Below are positions 1-9,580 of a stretch of 64,000 nucleotides of DNA, one piece after another. A model generated the notes under the pieces. That model ran no database searches. It had not been told where the DNA came from and saw only the letters and a program-made list of their open reading frames with translations. The stretch's first letter is position 1; each line of letters begins with the position of its first letter. Where the stretch lies: NCBI GenBank assembly GCA_041060555.1, contig JBEUDS010000017.1; one strand, given 5' to 3'. The position numbers and the translations under genes are program-made. The DNA comes from CAUJIW01 sp963205175. GTDB taxonomy: Bacteria > Pseudomonadota > Alphaproteobacteria > Sphingomonadales > Sphingomonadaceae.

Positions 1-530
1 GAGCGTCGCAGCAGCGCGCCCCGGAAGGGCAACAGAGCGCGGTTGAAGATGCCGACGCCTGTGGCGCCCCACGCAGCGCCATCGAACTGGAGGACGTCGC
101 CGTTGGCGGCGCCGGCGATGGAGACGTCGATGAGATCGCCCAATGCACCAGCGCCACCGCCGACCCCGAAGAGATCGCTGCCATTGCCCTGAACCAGCAC
201 CGTCGCGCTAGGGGCGATGACGACCTCTGCGCCGGAGCCCGCATATTTGGCGCGAACGTCCTGGCCGCCATTGGTGGCGTTTCGGATCGCGAGCCGCCGG
301 TGATTGGCGGGCAGCGTCAGGGTCCGCGATGCCGTCAGCGTACCGGTGAGGATGATGAGGCCGTTACGGTTGGCTTGGGTGCCAGTCAGCGTCAGGTTGG
401 CGTCGGCCATCGCTACCGACAGTGCCTGGTTCATAGCGTTGTCGAGGGCATCGACCGCGTCGTTGATCGTTACCTCTTTCTGGTTCTGGGCGGCCGCGAC
501 ATGGGTCACGGCCAGATTGGGGCTGGGCAT
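1..530 (-). CDS. phage tail fibre/adhesin-like protein, C-terminus off the window
   Basis: The frame opens with ATG at 530 and stays open to base 1, so only about 176 N-terminal residues are visible. The start overlaps the TGA of the upstream tail-tip gene in an ATGA arrangement, which implies coupled translation. The protein begins MPSPNLAVTHVAAAQNQKEV and then reads as beta-rich, Asn/Thr/Gly-rich sequence of the kind seen in virion surface proteins (for example segments SRTLTLPANH and DLFGVGGGAG). Position directly after the tail tip suggests a distal tail or fibre part, but I do not recognise a defined family, and the missing C-terminus would carry any receptor-binding tip. Confidence 0.6.
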   Translation of the reverse strand, partial: MPSPNLAVTHVAAAQNQKEVTINDAVDALDNAMNQALSVAMADANLTLTGTQANRNGLIILTGTLTASRTLTLPANHRRLAIRNATNGGQDVRAKYAGSGAEVVIAPSATVLVQGNGSDLFGVGGGAGALGDLIDVSIAGAANGDVLQFDGAAWGATGVGIFNRALLPFRGALLRR

Positions 531-3500
531 CAGTTGAACTCCAATGTGACGGTGCGCGGGAAGCCGCGGCCGGCGACGGCGCTGATCTGGAAGACGGTGA
601 CGGTCAGGGACGACGGGACCGCACCGAAGTCGGCGAGGATGTCGGCATTGGCGTAGACGACGTTTGGGCTCGTCGCGGTGAGCGTCCGCTTCACCGCGCC
701 GCCAGGGGCGGAGAGGATGTCGATCTCGTAGGTTTCGGAGGTCTCGCCGAGCGGCACGAGGCCGGTGCCGTCCTTCAACTCGCCGCCGATCCGGGTCCGC
801 CGGACCCAGGAGAGACTGATGTTGACCGGATTGCCGGTCAGAGCCGCCTGCACGTTCCAGGGTGCATAGGGCTTGAGGTCCCGGCCGGTATGGCTGGAGA
901 CCAACGTTTCCGCATCCTCGAAGATCGTGCCGAACCCAACAGCCCTCCAGGACCGGGGGAGCTCGAGATCGCCGAGCGAGGTGACCATGGTCTCGACGTC
1001 GTCGGGGTCGAGGAGGACAAACAACTCGCCGGCCTCGTGCCCGTCCACGAAGACATCGGTGCCACGTCGACCACGCAAAAGCCCGGACAGGGTGTAGGAG
1101 CCGTCCGGGTTCAGCGCCACGTCGCGGAACTGGATGATCTCGGGCTCGCCGTTGGCCTTGAGGACGAGGGCCGCGTTGGCGCCGCTGAGCATCGAGTCCT
1201 GTGTGACGCTCTCCAGCCGTTCACCGCCGGTGGTCATGAACACCGTGAGGCTGTTCGTCTGATCGGTCGCGAACGGGGATGTCGGCGTGCCGAGGGCATT
1301 CGCCGTGGCGCCCCAGGCCGTCTCGCTCAGGGATCGACCGACCTGCGCCCACGCCGTGCCGTCGACGCTGCGGTAGAGAGAGGCACCGGGCCAGCCCGGG
1401 CCTCCAAAGCCGCCCATGAGGTAATAGATCCGCGACCCCGACCCTCCGGTGTCATCGGTGTCGCGCAGCAGCGGAAGGTCCGGCAGGATCAGCCGCGTCG
1501 CGGCCTGACTGCCGACGAGCTGTACCGGTTTTCCGGAGCCGCCATCGGCAGCCACGTTGGAGACGTAGGTGGCGGCAGCCTCCGAAACCCCTTTCACCGC
1601 GAGCGAGAAATCGGCCCCGACATCGAGACGGGTGATGCGGGTCCGGAAGGTCGAGCCCGACTCGAAGACTACGTCCACGACATCGGTCGGATCGAGGCGC
1701 AGCCAGTCGGCCGGTAGTTCTGCTTCGTACGCGCTGCGTTCGATCCATGCGCTGTAGAGCGTCTTGGCGGCGATCTGCTTGGCCGTCGTCGCGTCCAGCG
1801 CAAGGGCTAGCTCTACGCTGGACTGGTTGCGCGAATGCATGGTCGGCAGCGGCAGGGATGTGCGTTTTTCGCTCTGCGTGCCCTGCTGGTAGTCGGCGCC
1901 GCGATCCATGTAGACGACGCTGACGCGTTCCGGCAGCTCGACCTCTTGCGTGCGACGCTCACGCCAGCTTTCGCCGGTCCGCTCATCCAGCGGCAGCAGA
2001 AGATCCGCGTCGATGGTCGCGGCGGGCGGTCGTCCCCGCGTCCGGAACCGCAGCGCATCGTCGCTTTCCGCAGCGTCGAAGAAATAGGCCTGTGCCAGCG
2101 GCTCGATGGCGCCCCGCACGGTGGTCTGCCGCCCGATGACATAGCCGGGAACCGTCGCCCCGAGATCGGCGACGTCTATGTCGGACAGACCAAGGCCGGC
2201 ACGGGCGCAAAGGTCGGAGACGATGCCGGAGAGCGTCTCTCCACCACCGCCGCCGCGATTGAGGAAGAGCTTCGCCCAGCCCTGGCTGCCGCGGACCAGA
2301 TGCGTGTCGGTGACGGCATCGTAAACCTGAGCACCGCCTTCGCTGACCGCACCCGGCCAGATCTCATTGAGAACGAGAGCGCCTGTGGCGGTGTCCAGCT
2401 GGATGACGCGCGTGCCCCGCATCAGCGTCCAACGCTGCCCGCGCAGGCGGCACTGACCGTAGTAGGGCCCTTCGTAGTTGATCTGGATCGGAACGACCGT
2501 CTTCCAGACGATACCGGTGTCGCTGCGCCATTTCAGCGTATAGATGGCGCCGGGCGATCCCCCGTTCGAGATGCGCGCCTGAAAGATGACGCTGTCGTCG
2601 GTCGCGTCATAGGTGAGCCCGCCCGCGCTGCCGTAGAAGCCGGTGGCGCCGCTCTCGACATCCGACGGCGAGAAGGTGGCAACCTTCTCGAAGGTGACGC
2701 CGAGGGATTGGCCGGTGAGGCCGTCGTACTCTGCCAGCGCGGAGACCCGCAAGCGATAGAGGCCGAGGCTTCCATGGTTCGTGCTCGTTCCGCTGCCGAG
2801 GATCCAGCCATCCCCGAAGCCTTCGCCGACCGCACCACCAATGACGCCCCGAACGCGAGGCTCGGTGACGCTCTGCCCGGCGCCCCAGACATAGCCCATG
2901 GTGTCGGCGCGGATGAGTCCGACATCGTCGAAGAGCGATCCGGTGAGAACGAAGTCGACCCGGCCAGAGGGGCCGTAAGCGGAGACCATCCCCATCCACG
3001 TCGTGGCGACGAACCGCAGGGTCGAATTGGTCAGGCCGTTGCTGGTGGAGCCGAAGCGACCGACCTCCTTGAGAGCGTTCGGTTCGATGCGCAGGATCGG
3101 GCGTGAGTTGCTCGATCCGGTCACGACATAGAGGTGGCCGTCTTCACCGCAGAACAACGTGCTCGGGAAGTTGTTCGGCGCGACGGCCGTGATGTCCGTC
3201 ATCCGCGCCTGGCGGTCCTCCTTCATGGTCCGGAGGCTGAAGCGGCGGATCCCGGCCTCGGCGGCGTTGACGTCGCTGTCCAGGAAGTAGCCGTATCCGC
3301 GCCGCCAATCGACTGCCAGGTCGTCGATCTGGTAGGTCCCGAAATATCCGGCTTCGCCCGTCGTGATGAAATCGAGCAGCTGGTAAGGCTGCTGCGCCGC
3401 CCGCTGGTAGGTGATCTCGGCCGTGATGTTGGGGATGCGGTTGCCAAAGTCCGCGAGCGCCAGATCTTCGAAGACGATGGTGGCAAGACCCCGATGGGCG

Positions 3501-4033
3501 GGTGCACGGCCCGCGCCGACGTGCGTTTCGATCAGCGGATCGGCCAGCTGATCCTCCGCCCCGGAATGGAAACGGAACTTGAGATCCGGTTTGGCAACGT
3601 CGGGGCTCGCGCCGGTCTTGTCGTAGATGAGTTTGCCGTCCGCCCAGACCCGAAGCACGTCCTCGGCCGGCCCTTCGCCGAAGCTGAGGGCGAAGGACGC
3701 GAAGTAGGAATACGTGACCGAGGTCTGGGTGGCTCCGCCGCCGCCCTTGCCGCCCGAGCGGGTCCGGGTGACGTTCTGCTGCTCACGGATGCCGGAGGAC
3801 CAGATCATGTTGCCGGCCATGCGCAAGGTGCCGTAGCCGATGGCGATCGATGCGCCATAGGCGGACGAGGAAACGGTCAGGTCTCCGAGTCGGGGGCCTT
3901 CGGTGGTGACGTTCTGCCCCTTGGCGGGAAACAAGAGGCTGCCGACCACCGAGCCGACGAGCCAGCCGGCTTGCCAGCCGAGGCCGACCGCGGAGCCGAG
4001 CGCGGCTCCGCCCACTGCGACGAGGATGGCCAT
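530..4033 (-). CDS. phage tail tip / host-specificity protein (GTA gp15-like, J-type)
   Basis: At 1167 aa this is the large central tail-tip (baseplate hub) protein that contacts the host at the end of the tail. The N-terminus has a glycine-rich hydrophobic stretch (about 5-37), then GPRLGDLTVSSSAYG and IAIGYGTLRMAGNMIW, a pattern seen in alphaproteobacterial phage tail proteins. A beta-propeller-like middle region follows, then a putative phage tail domain at about 640-800 and a fibronectin-like C-terminus. It follows NlpC/P60, DUF2163 and DUF2460 genes, the order of gp12-gp15 in the Rhodobacter gene transfer agent. Its stop overlaps the next start. Assignment as tail tip is firm; exact domain limits are estimates. 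Confidence 0.85.
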   Translation of the reverse strand: MAILVAVGGAALGSAVGLGWQAGWLVGSVVGSLLFPAKGQNVTTEGPRLGDLTVSSSAYGASIAIGYGTLRMAGNMIWSSGIREQQNVTRTRSGGKGGGGATQTSVTYSYFASFALSFGEGPAEDVLRVWADGKLIYDKTGASPDVAKPDLKFRFHSGAEDQLADPLIETHVGAGRAPAHRGLATIVFEDLALADFGNRIPNITAEITYQRAAQQPYQLLDFITTGEAGYFGTYQIDDLAVDWRRGYGYFLDSDVNAAEAGIRRFSLRTMKEDRQARMTDITAVAPNNFPSTLFCGEDGHLYVVTGSSNSRPILRIEPNALKEVGRFGSTSNGLTNSTLRFVATTWMGMVSAYGPSGRVDFVLTGSLFDDVGLIRADTMGYVWGAGQSVTEPRVRGVIGGAVGEGFGDGWILGSGTSTNHGSLGLYRLRVSALAEYDGLTGQSLGVTFEKVATFSPSDVESGATGFYGSAGGLTYDATDDSVIFQARISNGGSPGAIYTLKWRSDTGIVWKTVVPIQINYEGPYYGQCRLRGQRWTLMRGTRVIQLDTATGALVLNEIWPGAVSEGGAQVYDAVTDTHLVRGSQGWAKLFLNRGGGGGETLSGIVSDLCARAGLGLSDIDVADLGATVPGYVIGRQTTVRGAIEPLAQAYFFDAAESDDALRFRTRGRPPAATIDADLLLPLDERTGESWRERRTQEVELPERVSVVYMDRGADYQQGTQSEKRTSLPLPTMHSRNQSSVELALALDATTAKQIAAKTLYSAWIERSAYEAELPADWLRLDPTDVVDVVFESGSTFRTRITRLDVGADFSLAVKGVSEAAATYVSNVAADGGSGKPVQLVGSQAATRLILPDLPLLRDTDDTGGSGSRIYYLMGGFGGPGWPGASLYRSVDGTAWAQVGRSLSETAWGATANALGTPTSPFATDQTNSLTVFMTTGGERLESVTQDSMLSGANAALVLKANGEPEIIQFRDVALNPDGSYTLSGLLRGRRGTDVFVDGHEAGELFVLLDPDDVETMVTSLGDLELPRSWRAVGFGTIFEDAETLVSSHTGRDLKPYAPWNVQAALTGNPVNISLSWVRRTRIGGELKDGTGLVPLGETSETYEIDILSAPGGAVKRTLTATSPNVVYANADILADFGAVPSSLTVTVFQISAVAGRGFPRTVTLEFN

Positions 4034-4099
4034 TGAGCGTTCTCAGCAAAAGTGGGGACCGGTTTCGCGTCCGAGAACGCGACACACAAAGTCCCGAGG

Positions 4100-4564
4100 T
4101 CAGGATCCGGGAGAGCGAAAGCGAAATGCGAACTTGATCTTGGCCGGCCATTCGCCGGCATAGGGTTCCTCGATCACCTGCCTGCGCGTGGCGTGCGCGT
4201 GCAGGAGATGCGGCCGTCCGAGCCGTTCCGTCAGAAAGCCGCAATGGCAGGGATAAGCCTGATCAGCGAAGACGAGGACGTCACCGGGCTTCGTTTGTGT
4301 GACGGCAATGCCGTCCAGGTGCCCGCGAAAGTGCTCGACGAAGCCCTGTCCCTGCGCGCGGCGCCCATAGGCCGTGCTGTCGTGGTCGGCGAGTTCGAGC
4401 GCCCGCGCGACAAGGACCACGAGCCCCGCGCAGTCGACACCGGCGCGGCTGCGCCCCTGGTGGCGCCAGGGAACGCCCAGCCAGGTCCGGGCCTCGGCGA
4501 CGATCGCATCGGCCAGATCCCCGATCGCGGTGGCGGTCGCTGATGGTGGGCGGTCAGCGTGCAT
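4100..4564 (-). CDS. NlpC/P60 family peptidase, tail-associated (GTA gp14-like)
   Basis: This 154-aa protein is a cysteine peptidase of the NlpC/P60 fold, expected to cleave peptidoglycan peptides during DNA entry from the tail tip. The catalytic cysteine is C45 in GVDCAGLV and the catalytic histidine is H107 in PCHCGFL. The length fits the single-domain phage type without a signal peptide. The start at 4564 overlaps the end of the DUF2163 gene by 11 bases. In gene transfer agents and lambdoid phages the same gene sits between the hub-cap protein and the large tail-tip protein, as here. A gap of 66 bases separates it from the tail-tip gene. Confidence 0.92.
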   Translation of the reverse strand: MHADRPPSATATAIGDLADAIVAEARTWLGVPWRHQGRSRAGVDCAGLVVLVARALELADHDSTAYGRRAQGQGFVEHFRGHLDGIAVTQTKPGDVLVFADQAYPCHCGFLTERLGRPHLLHAHATRRQVIEEPYAGEWPAKIKFAFRFRSPGS

Positions 4565-6164
4565 CGGGATAGCTCATCATGGCATCCTGGCCCGGCACGT
4601 AGGGTTCGCCGCGAAAGTTCAGGACGTTGGCGAAGCGGTCGATGCAGGTGTCGAGCCGCTTGTCGCAGCCGGGATGAACGCGGAAGGCGTCGCCGGATGA
4701 GATCGCGTATCCCATCGGCAGGAACAGCTCGATCCGCCCGCTGCCTTGGGTCCAGCTCTTGACCTCGGTGGAGCGACCGGCATTGGCGCCGGTCTCCCAG
4801 GTCAGCACACCGCCAGCAAACCAGCCATCAACCGCTCGCGGTTCATCGAGTGTGGCATTGAAGACCGCCCGGTCGATGACTGCCGTCACGACGCCCGACC
4901 GGCTCCATGCTTCTTCGGCCTCGAACACCGCGCCGCCATCGGCGGTTTGCGCGCCGACAATGGTGTCGAAGGTCGGTTGCTCGGATGCGGTCGTTCCGGC
5001 GGTCACGCAGCGATAGACGCGGTTCTCGAAATCAGCGGAAGTCGGCACCGATACCGTCGTGTCGGTGATCGTCGCCACAACGGCGTCGAAGGCCGCGTTC
5101 GACTGGCTGCCGGCCGCGAGCTGGTGCAGGAGCCGGAAGCGGATAAACCTGGTCCCTACCGGCAACTGGGCCTGCGAAACGCCCCGCTGAACCCAGCTGT
5201 CCTCGGGCAGGATCACCTCGAAGCCCGTGTCGAGAAGCGCTGAGAGCAGGTTCGACGAGCCGTCCAGCGCTTCGATGACGACCCGCCCCAGATCGTCCGG
5301 GAACGAATTCGCCCGGCTCACCGATGCGTCCAGCCGGTAGGCGTCGCCGTCGATCTGCAGCGGATCCAGCCCCGCGACGAGGAGGTCGAGCGACTGGGTC
5401 AGTTCCCCCGATGCTGAGCTTCCGCCTTCCAAGTAGAAGCTGCCAACCGCAGGCGACAGACCGCCGTTGCTAGCGTCGTGCACGTCCCAGTCGCCGGACA
5501 CCTTCGTCCATCCGGTGGGCGTGAAGCTGGAGCCGTCGCCGGCGCCATCCGCCTCGAAGCTGCCGTTGACGATCGGCAGCGCGAAACTGACCGGCGTTCC
5601 GGTCGTGCGCACGCGCACCACGTTACCGAGGATGTACGTCGTCGATCGGCCGATTTCTGGCGGATTGACCGGCACCTTGCAGCGGAGATCTCCGAGATCG
5701 GCGCGGCATTCGGGGCTGTAAAGCTCGCCGATGCGTTGCTGCAGCGCTTGCGTCATGCCGCGCAGTTCGGTCCGGAAAATGCCCTGCTCGGTCAGCACGA
5801 CCTCGCCGAACCAGCCGCGGCGCATCCGAAGAGCGCCCATGGCGGGGTCCGCCCAGTTGACGAGGAAAATCCGCACCTCGGCCTGATCGAAGAGCCCCGC
5901 GCGCAGCTCCTCCTCGGTGATTGACGCGCTGTCGAAGACGCCCTCGACGTCGAGATTGTCGACGCTCAGGCTCGCATCGTTGGCGATGGCCGTGCGCGAA
6001 TAGCCGGAACTCGCCTTGTAGACCTTGCCTTCGAACGACAGATCGCGGTCGTGGTCGGTGAAGAAGAACTCCTTGCCGTCAACGCGCGAGATGCGCCAGC
6101 AGGTGGCGAGCGTTGTCACCGGTCCGGCGAGATGCGCCGCGAGGGCTGCCGAAGTCGATTTCAT
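4554..6164 (-). CDS. DUF2163 (phage BR0599-type) tail protein with a large inserted module
   Basis: Homologues (GTA gp13-like hub protein) are usually near 290 aa; this one is 536 aa. Residues 1-195 match the DUF2163 N-terminal part (CWRISRVDGKEFFFTDHDRDL; SPECRADLGDLRCKVPV) and residues 425-536 match the C-terminal part (HPGCDKRLDTCIDRFANVLN, GQDAMMSYPDAR). Between them, 196-370 looks like a carbohydrate-binding jelly-roll (VNGSFEADG, PTGWTKVSGDWDV) and 372-421 is a short fibre-type module (YRCVTAGTTASEQPTFD). Both insert types occur in phage fibres. The start was set at 6164 because it overlaps the stop of the upstream DUF2460 gene; the much longer upstream open frame is a shadow. Paired cysteines in the DUF2163 halves are conserved. 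Confidence 0.9.
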   Translation of the reverse strand: MKSTSAALAAHLAGPVTTLATCWRISRVDGKEFFFTDHDRDLSFEGKVYKASSGYSRTAIANDASLSVDNLDVEGVFDSASITEEELRAGLFDQAEVRIFLVNWADPAMGALRMRRGWFGEVVLTEQGIFRTELRGMTQALQQRIGELYSPECRADLGDLRCKVPVNPPEIGRSTTYILGNVVRVRTTGTPVSFALPIVNGSFEADGAGDGSSFTPTGWTKVSGDWDVHDASNGGLSPAVGSFYLEGGSSASGELTQSLDLLVAGLDPLQIDGDAYRLDASVSRANSFPDDLGRVVIEALDGSSNLLSALLDTGFEVILPEDSWVQRGVSQAQLPVGTRFIRFRLLHQLAAGSQSNAAFDAVVATITDTTVSVPTSADFENRVYRCVTAGTTASEQPTFDTIVGAQTADGGAVFEAEEAWSRSGVVTAVIDRAVFNATLDEPRAVDGWFAGGVLTWETGANAGRSTEVKSWTQGSGRIELFLPMGYAISSGDAFRVHPGCDKRLDTCIDRFANVLNFRGEPYVPGQDAMMSYPDAR

Positions 6165-6775
6165 GGTCTGATCTCCAGCACTGGGATCTGGCCCCAACTG
6201 CCGAGCTGATAGGTTTCGATCGTGAGGTCCATCTGATCGCTGTCGAAGCGGACGGGCACGTCGAACTCGAAGTCCGCCGTCACCTGGACGCCGGATGCGG
6301 GGGCGACGGTGAAGGTCACGAGCCCGGTCGCCGTGTTGACGCTCCAGCCCGAGACCGCCTCGACGCCGTCGCGGTAGATCTTCACCGTTCCGGGAACGGG
6401 CTTGGTGATGACCCGTGTCTCGACCTCGCCGCCGCTCGCGTAGGTCTTCACGAGCTGGAACGTCTTGGTCACGCCGTCGCCTTGCCCGATCAGCTGGGCC
6501 AGCGCCTGATAGTCGGTCCAGTCCTTGAAGCGGAAACCGTAGGCACGCCCGCGCCGCGCGCGAAAGAAGGCGATGAGTGCGGCCACCTGATCGCGTTTCT
6601 TCAGGCCGTGCGCCACGTTCCATTTGCCCCGCGCGGCGGCCCAGTTGGCGTTGCGCCGCTCGTGTCCCGAAACCGTTGTCACCACGGTGGTCGAGTAGCC
6701 AGGGCCGCCGGACGCCCCGTAGGAGATGTCCGGCGGGAACTGAACTTCGTGAAAGCCGCTCATCTGTCGATCCAT
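6161..6775 (-). CDS. DUF2460 (TIGR02217-type) distal tail protein, GTA gp12-like
   Basis: The 204-aa protein carries the family signature FHEVQFPPDISYGASGGP near the N-terminus, a conserved RRGRAYGFRFKDWTDY segment at about 94-109, and the QMDLTIETYQLGSWGQIPVLEIRP ending region. The family forms the distal tail ring below the tape measure in gene transfer agents and related siphophages. Start and stop both overlap neighbours by four bases (6775 and 6161-6164), so it is part of one translationally coupled tail operon. A second possible start (MSGFHE, 6763) would remove only four residues. Confidence 0.92.
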   Translation of the reverse strand: MDRQMSGFHEVQFPPDISYGASGGPGYSTTVVTTVSGHERRNANWAAARGKWNVAHGLKKRDQVAALIAFFRARRGRAYGFRFKDWTDYQALAQLIGQGDGVTKTFQLVKTYASGGEVETRVITKPVPGTVKIYRDGVEAVSGWSVNTATGLVTFTVAPASGVQVTADFEFDVPVRFDSDQMDLTIETYQLGSWGQIPVLEIRP

Positions 6776-9264
6776 CAGAGATTACGCCGCGCCCGCTCCA
6801 TGGCGCGGGCGGCGTCGGCGGCGATCTGCCCTTGGGCGTAGCGAAAGCTACCCGCGTCCGGGGTGGAGATGTTCATCACCACGTTGACCGGTGGCCGGGT
6901 TTCGCGTGCGGCGCCGATCGCGGCGAGCTGAGCCCGTGACAGCACCATCTCACCGCGCTGCAGGATCGCGGGCACCTCGTCGGCACGAAGCCCCGCGAGA
7001 CCGCCGTCGTGGAAGCGCGGCGCACCCACAAAAGCGAATGCCGGGACGAGCCGCTGCTGAGCGGGCCCCCCGGCGACGCCGCCTTGATGGAAGATGCCGG
7101 CAAACAGCCCGCCTCCGCCGCCGAACAAGCCGCCGAGCAGTCCGCCGCCGCCTCCGCCGAGCGCATTGGCAAGCGGCCCGAGGATCGCGGAACGAACAGC
7201 GATGCGGGTGATGTCGGCGAGGATGCTGTCGGCGAGTGCCTTGAAGTCGATTCTGCCGCCGGTCACGAAGCTGGCGATGGCGTCCTCGGCGCTGCGAAAG
7301 GCGCTGGTGAGAGCGCTGCCGAGACCCTTGCCCCAGTCCATCGCCTCGCTGGCATAGCGGGACAACTCCTCGCGAACCGCCGCCCAGCCGGTTGCCGCCT
7401 GTGTGGCCGCCGAAGCCGCTGCCTCCCCGGCGGCGCGGCTTGCTTCCGCAGCGCGTGCGGCGGAACCGGCCGAGCCTTCGCCATCTCCTGCGGCATCGCC
7501 TCCGGCGCCGCCGATGGCTGCGAAGGCTTCATCAAGACGCTCCGTCGCGCCGGCTGCGGTTTCGATTTCAGTGTTTGCGCCCGCCATGGCCTCCCGGAGC
7601 GCCGCGATGGACGCGAGGGGCGCGCCTGCCAGCTCTCCCAGCGCCGTCGCCGTCACTCGTGCACTGTCGGCGGCAGCGCGCGCATCCTCGGCGAAAGCCG
7701 ACAGGCCGAAATCCGGCGTCGCGAAGGTATCGGTCTCAAACGCGGCGGCGAAGGCATCACGCGCTGCATTGCCAGCCCGGCTCGCGGCGCCCGCAAACTC
7801 GTTCTCGATCCGGCCGAGATCGACGTCCGGCACCAGCTCGATGGCCCGCTCGATGCCGATCGCAGCCAGACCCGCATTGACGCCTTCGAGGAGCGCATTG
7901 ATGCCGTCGACCGCGCCGTTCAGCATCGACTCCAACCCGGCGATCAGCGCGTTCGCCGCCTGGATCGTCAGATCGCCGATGGCCCGAGGCAGGTTGCTCC
8001 AGATGACAACCATCGCATCGAAAGCGCCCTGAAACGTCCCGATTGTGCGATTGCCGAAGGTGACGACGGCCTCGAGCGACGCCTGCAGCGCGTCGGCGAT
8101 GCTCGCTTGAATGCCGCTCCAGGCGGCGTCGATGCGCGCTTTCAGGACGCCGGCCAGCAATCCGATCCTGTCCCAGACCTCGGCTGCCACGTCGCCAAGA
8201 AGGCCGAGCGCGGCGCCGAAGCCGCCGGTCGCCTGCACCAGCCGACCGAACTGGTAGATCAGCTCACCCGCCGCCACGATGAGCGCGCCGATGCCGGTTC
8301 GGATCAATGCGCCGCGCAGGAAGACCAGCGCGGTGGCAAGACCGCGAACCGAGGCGGCGGCCACAACCATGCCGGCGACCCAGCGTCCGGCGATGAAGGC
8401 GGCGAAGGCAGCAGCAATCGATGCCAGACGGCCGATGTTGTCGAACAGGAGCCGAATGCCCTGGCCAAGCGGACCCGTCGTGCGGGAGATCGCCGCCAGC
8501 GCGTCGGCGACGGCTTCGAGGGCCGGGGCGGCGGCAACGGCGAGTTGATTCGACAGCCCGCGCCAGATCAGACCGAGGCGGGAGATCGCATCGTTCGTCC
8601 GCTCGATCTGATCGGCGTCCTGCTCGGAGACGACCACCCCGAAGTCGCGAACGTCCCGTGTCGCCTGCCGAAGGGTCGTCGTGTCGATCCGGGAGATGGC
8701 GATGCTGCCTTCCTCCCCGAACAGCTGCCCAGCGACCGCTGCACGCTCGGCCGCGGGCACGAAGTCTTCGATCGCCTGGTTGATGCGACCGACACGCTCA
8801 TCTAGCGGCAGGGCAAGCAAGGCCGAGGCCGAGAGCCCGAGCCGTTCGAGCGCCGCGACGGCAGGACCGGTCCCGGCGGCCGCCTGGCTAAGGCGGCGGG
8901 TGAGGTCCTTGGTCGCCTGTTCGATGCCGGACATCGAGACGCCGGCCAATTCGCCGGCGCGTTCCAGAACCTGAATGCTCTCGACGGTCGTCCCGAGCGA
9001 CTGGGCGAGCTTGGCCTGTGCGTCCACAACCTGAAGGCCGGAGCGGATCATGGCCGCAGCGCCCGCGGCGAAGGCGGTCGCTGCGGCGGCAGCCGCGATC
9101 TGCACGCGCCGATAGAATGCCGCGACACGGCTGTTCGCGGCGTCCATCTCCCGCGATAGCCGACGGAAGCCTTGCTCCCCTGCGTCGCCGATGCCCTGCA
9201 GCTCGGCACGGACCTCGCGCCCTCCGACGACGGCAAGGCGAACGGAGACGCGTTTCTCAGCCAT
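6775..9264 (-). CDS. phage tail tape measure protein
   Basis: This 829-aa protein sets tail length and is ejected with DNA. It opens MAEKRVSVRLAVVGGREVRA, has helical, alanine-rich sequence throughout, hydrophobic stretches at about 55-73 and 275-345 that could insert into the host membrane, and a glycine-rich C-terminal region ending with the HQGGVAGGP / HDGGLAGLRADEVPAILQRGEMV pattern typical of lambda-type tape measures. The first 8 bases overlap the stop of the frameshift chaperone product, as in lambda where GT precedes H. At about three residues per 4.5 angstrom helical rise it predicts a tail of roughly 120 nm; that is an inference from length. Confidence 0.93.
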   Translation of the reverse strand: MAEKRVSVRLAVVGGREVRAELQGIGDAGEQGFRRLSREMDAANSRVAAFYRRVQIAAAAAATAFAAGAAAMIRSGLQVVDAQAKLAQSLGTTVESIQVLERAGELAGVSMSGIEQATKDLTRRLSQAAAGTGPAVAALERLGLSASALLALPLDERVGRINQAIEDFVPAAERAAVAGQLFGEEGSIAISRIDTTTLRQATRDVRDFGVVVSEQDADQIERTNDAISRLGLIWRGLSNQLAVAAAPALEAVADALAAISRTTGPLGQGIRLLFDNIGRLASIAAAFAAFIAGRWVAGMVVAAASVRGLATALVFLRGALIRTGIGALIVAAGELIYQFGRLVQATGGFGAALGLLGDVAAEVWDRIGLLAGVLKARIDAAWSGIQASIADALQASLEAVVTFGNRTIGTFQGAFDAMVVIWSNLPRAIGDLTIQAANALIAGLESMLNGAVDGINALLEGVNAGLAAIGIERAIELVPDVDLGRIENEFAGAASRAGNAARDAFAAAFETDTFATPDFGLSAFAEDARAAADSARVTATALGELAGAPLASIAALREAMAGANTEIETAAGATERLDEAFAAIGGAGGDAAGDGEGSAGSAARAAEASRAAGEAAASAATQAATGWAAVREELSRYASEAMDWGKGLGSALTSAFRSAEDAIASFVTGGRIDFKALADSILADITRIAVRSAILGPLANALGGGGGGLLGGLFGGGGGLFAGIFHQGGVAGGPAQQRLVPAFAFVGAPRFHDGGLAGLRADEVPAILQRGEMVLSRAQLAAIGAARETRPPVNVVMNISTPDAGSFRYAQGQIAADAARAMERARRNL

Positions 9265-9580
9265 CTTGATCAGTCCTGATTTGCGCGTTCAGTCCGCGCA
9301 CCATCATGCCCTCCACCTCGGGCAGCAGTTCCGCGCAGACGAGCGTGTCCACTCCAAGCGCGTGCGCACAGGCGAGAGCGGACGTCATGTCGAGGCCGAG
9401 GACCGCACCGGGGACGGCGCGCAGCTGCCCCGTGAGCTTTTTGGCCAGATCCCAGACCTGCCAGCCTTCGACCGTCTGCGGACGGTTCAGGACGGCGGGA
9501 CATTCACCGCAAATGCCGCGGCAGGATCGGCAATACTGGTCGCCCCCGCTGAAGTGCCATTCGGCGAGGGCGCGGAGCCG
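9257..9580 (-). CDS. tail assembly chaperone GT extension, made by -1 frameshift
   Basis: This frame is open from the slippery site to a stop at 9257 and encodes 107 residues with a CX2CX3CX2C cluster (CRSCRGICGEC) followed by PAVLNRPQTVEGWQVWDLAK, the type of short protein found after the tail-assembly chaperone in alphaproteobacterial phages (I think DUF7697-like). No ATG, GTG or TTG in frame occurs before the conserved core; the first is deep inside (MTSALACAHAL). The heptamer A AAA AAC lies at 9586-9580 in the upstream gene and a -1 slip there joins the two frames, giving a product of about 222 aa. The frame upstream of the slip is also open but looks like a shadow of the G gene. Confidence 0.8.
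   Translation of the reverse strand, partial: RLRALAEWHFSGGDQYCRSCRGICGECPAVLNRPQTVEGWQVWDLAKKLTGQLRAVPGAVLGLDMTSALACAHALGVDTLVCAELLPEVEGMMVRGLNAQIRTDQDG

Noticed and set aside
7009..8805. 598-codon plus-strand open frame opposite the tape measure gene
   Set aside because: High GC makes antisense frames open by chance; the sequence is Arg/Ala/Gly-rich with no domain, and the opposite strand has a clear tape measure protein.
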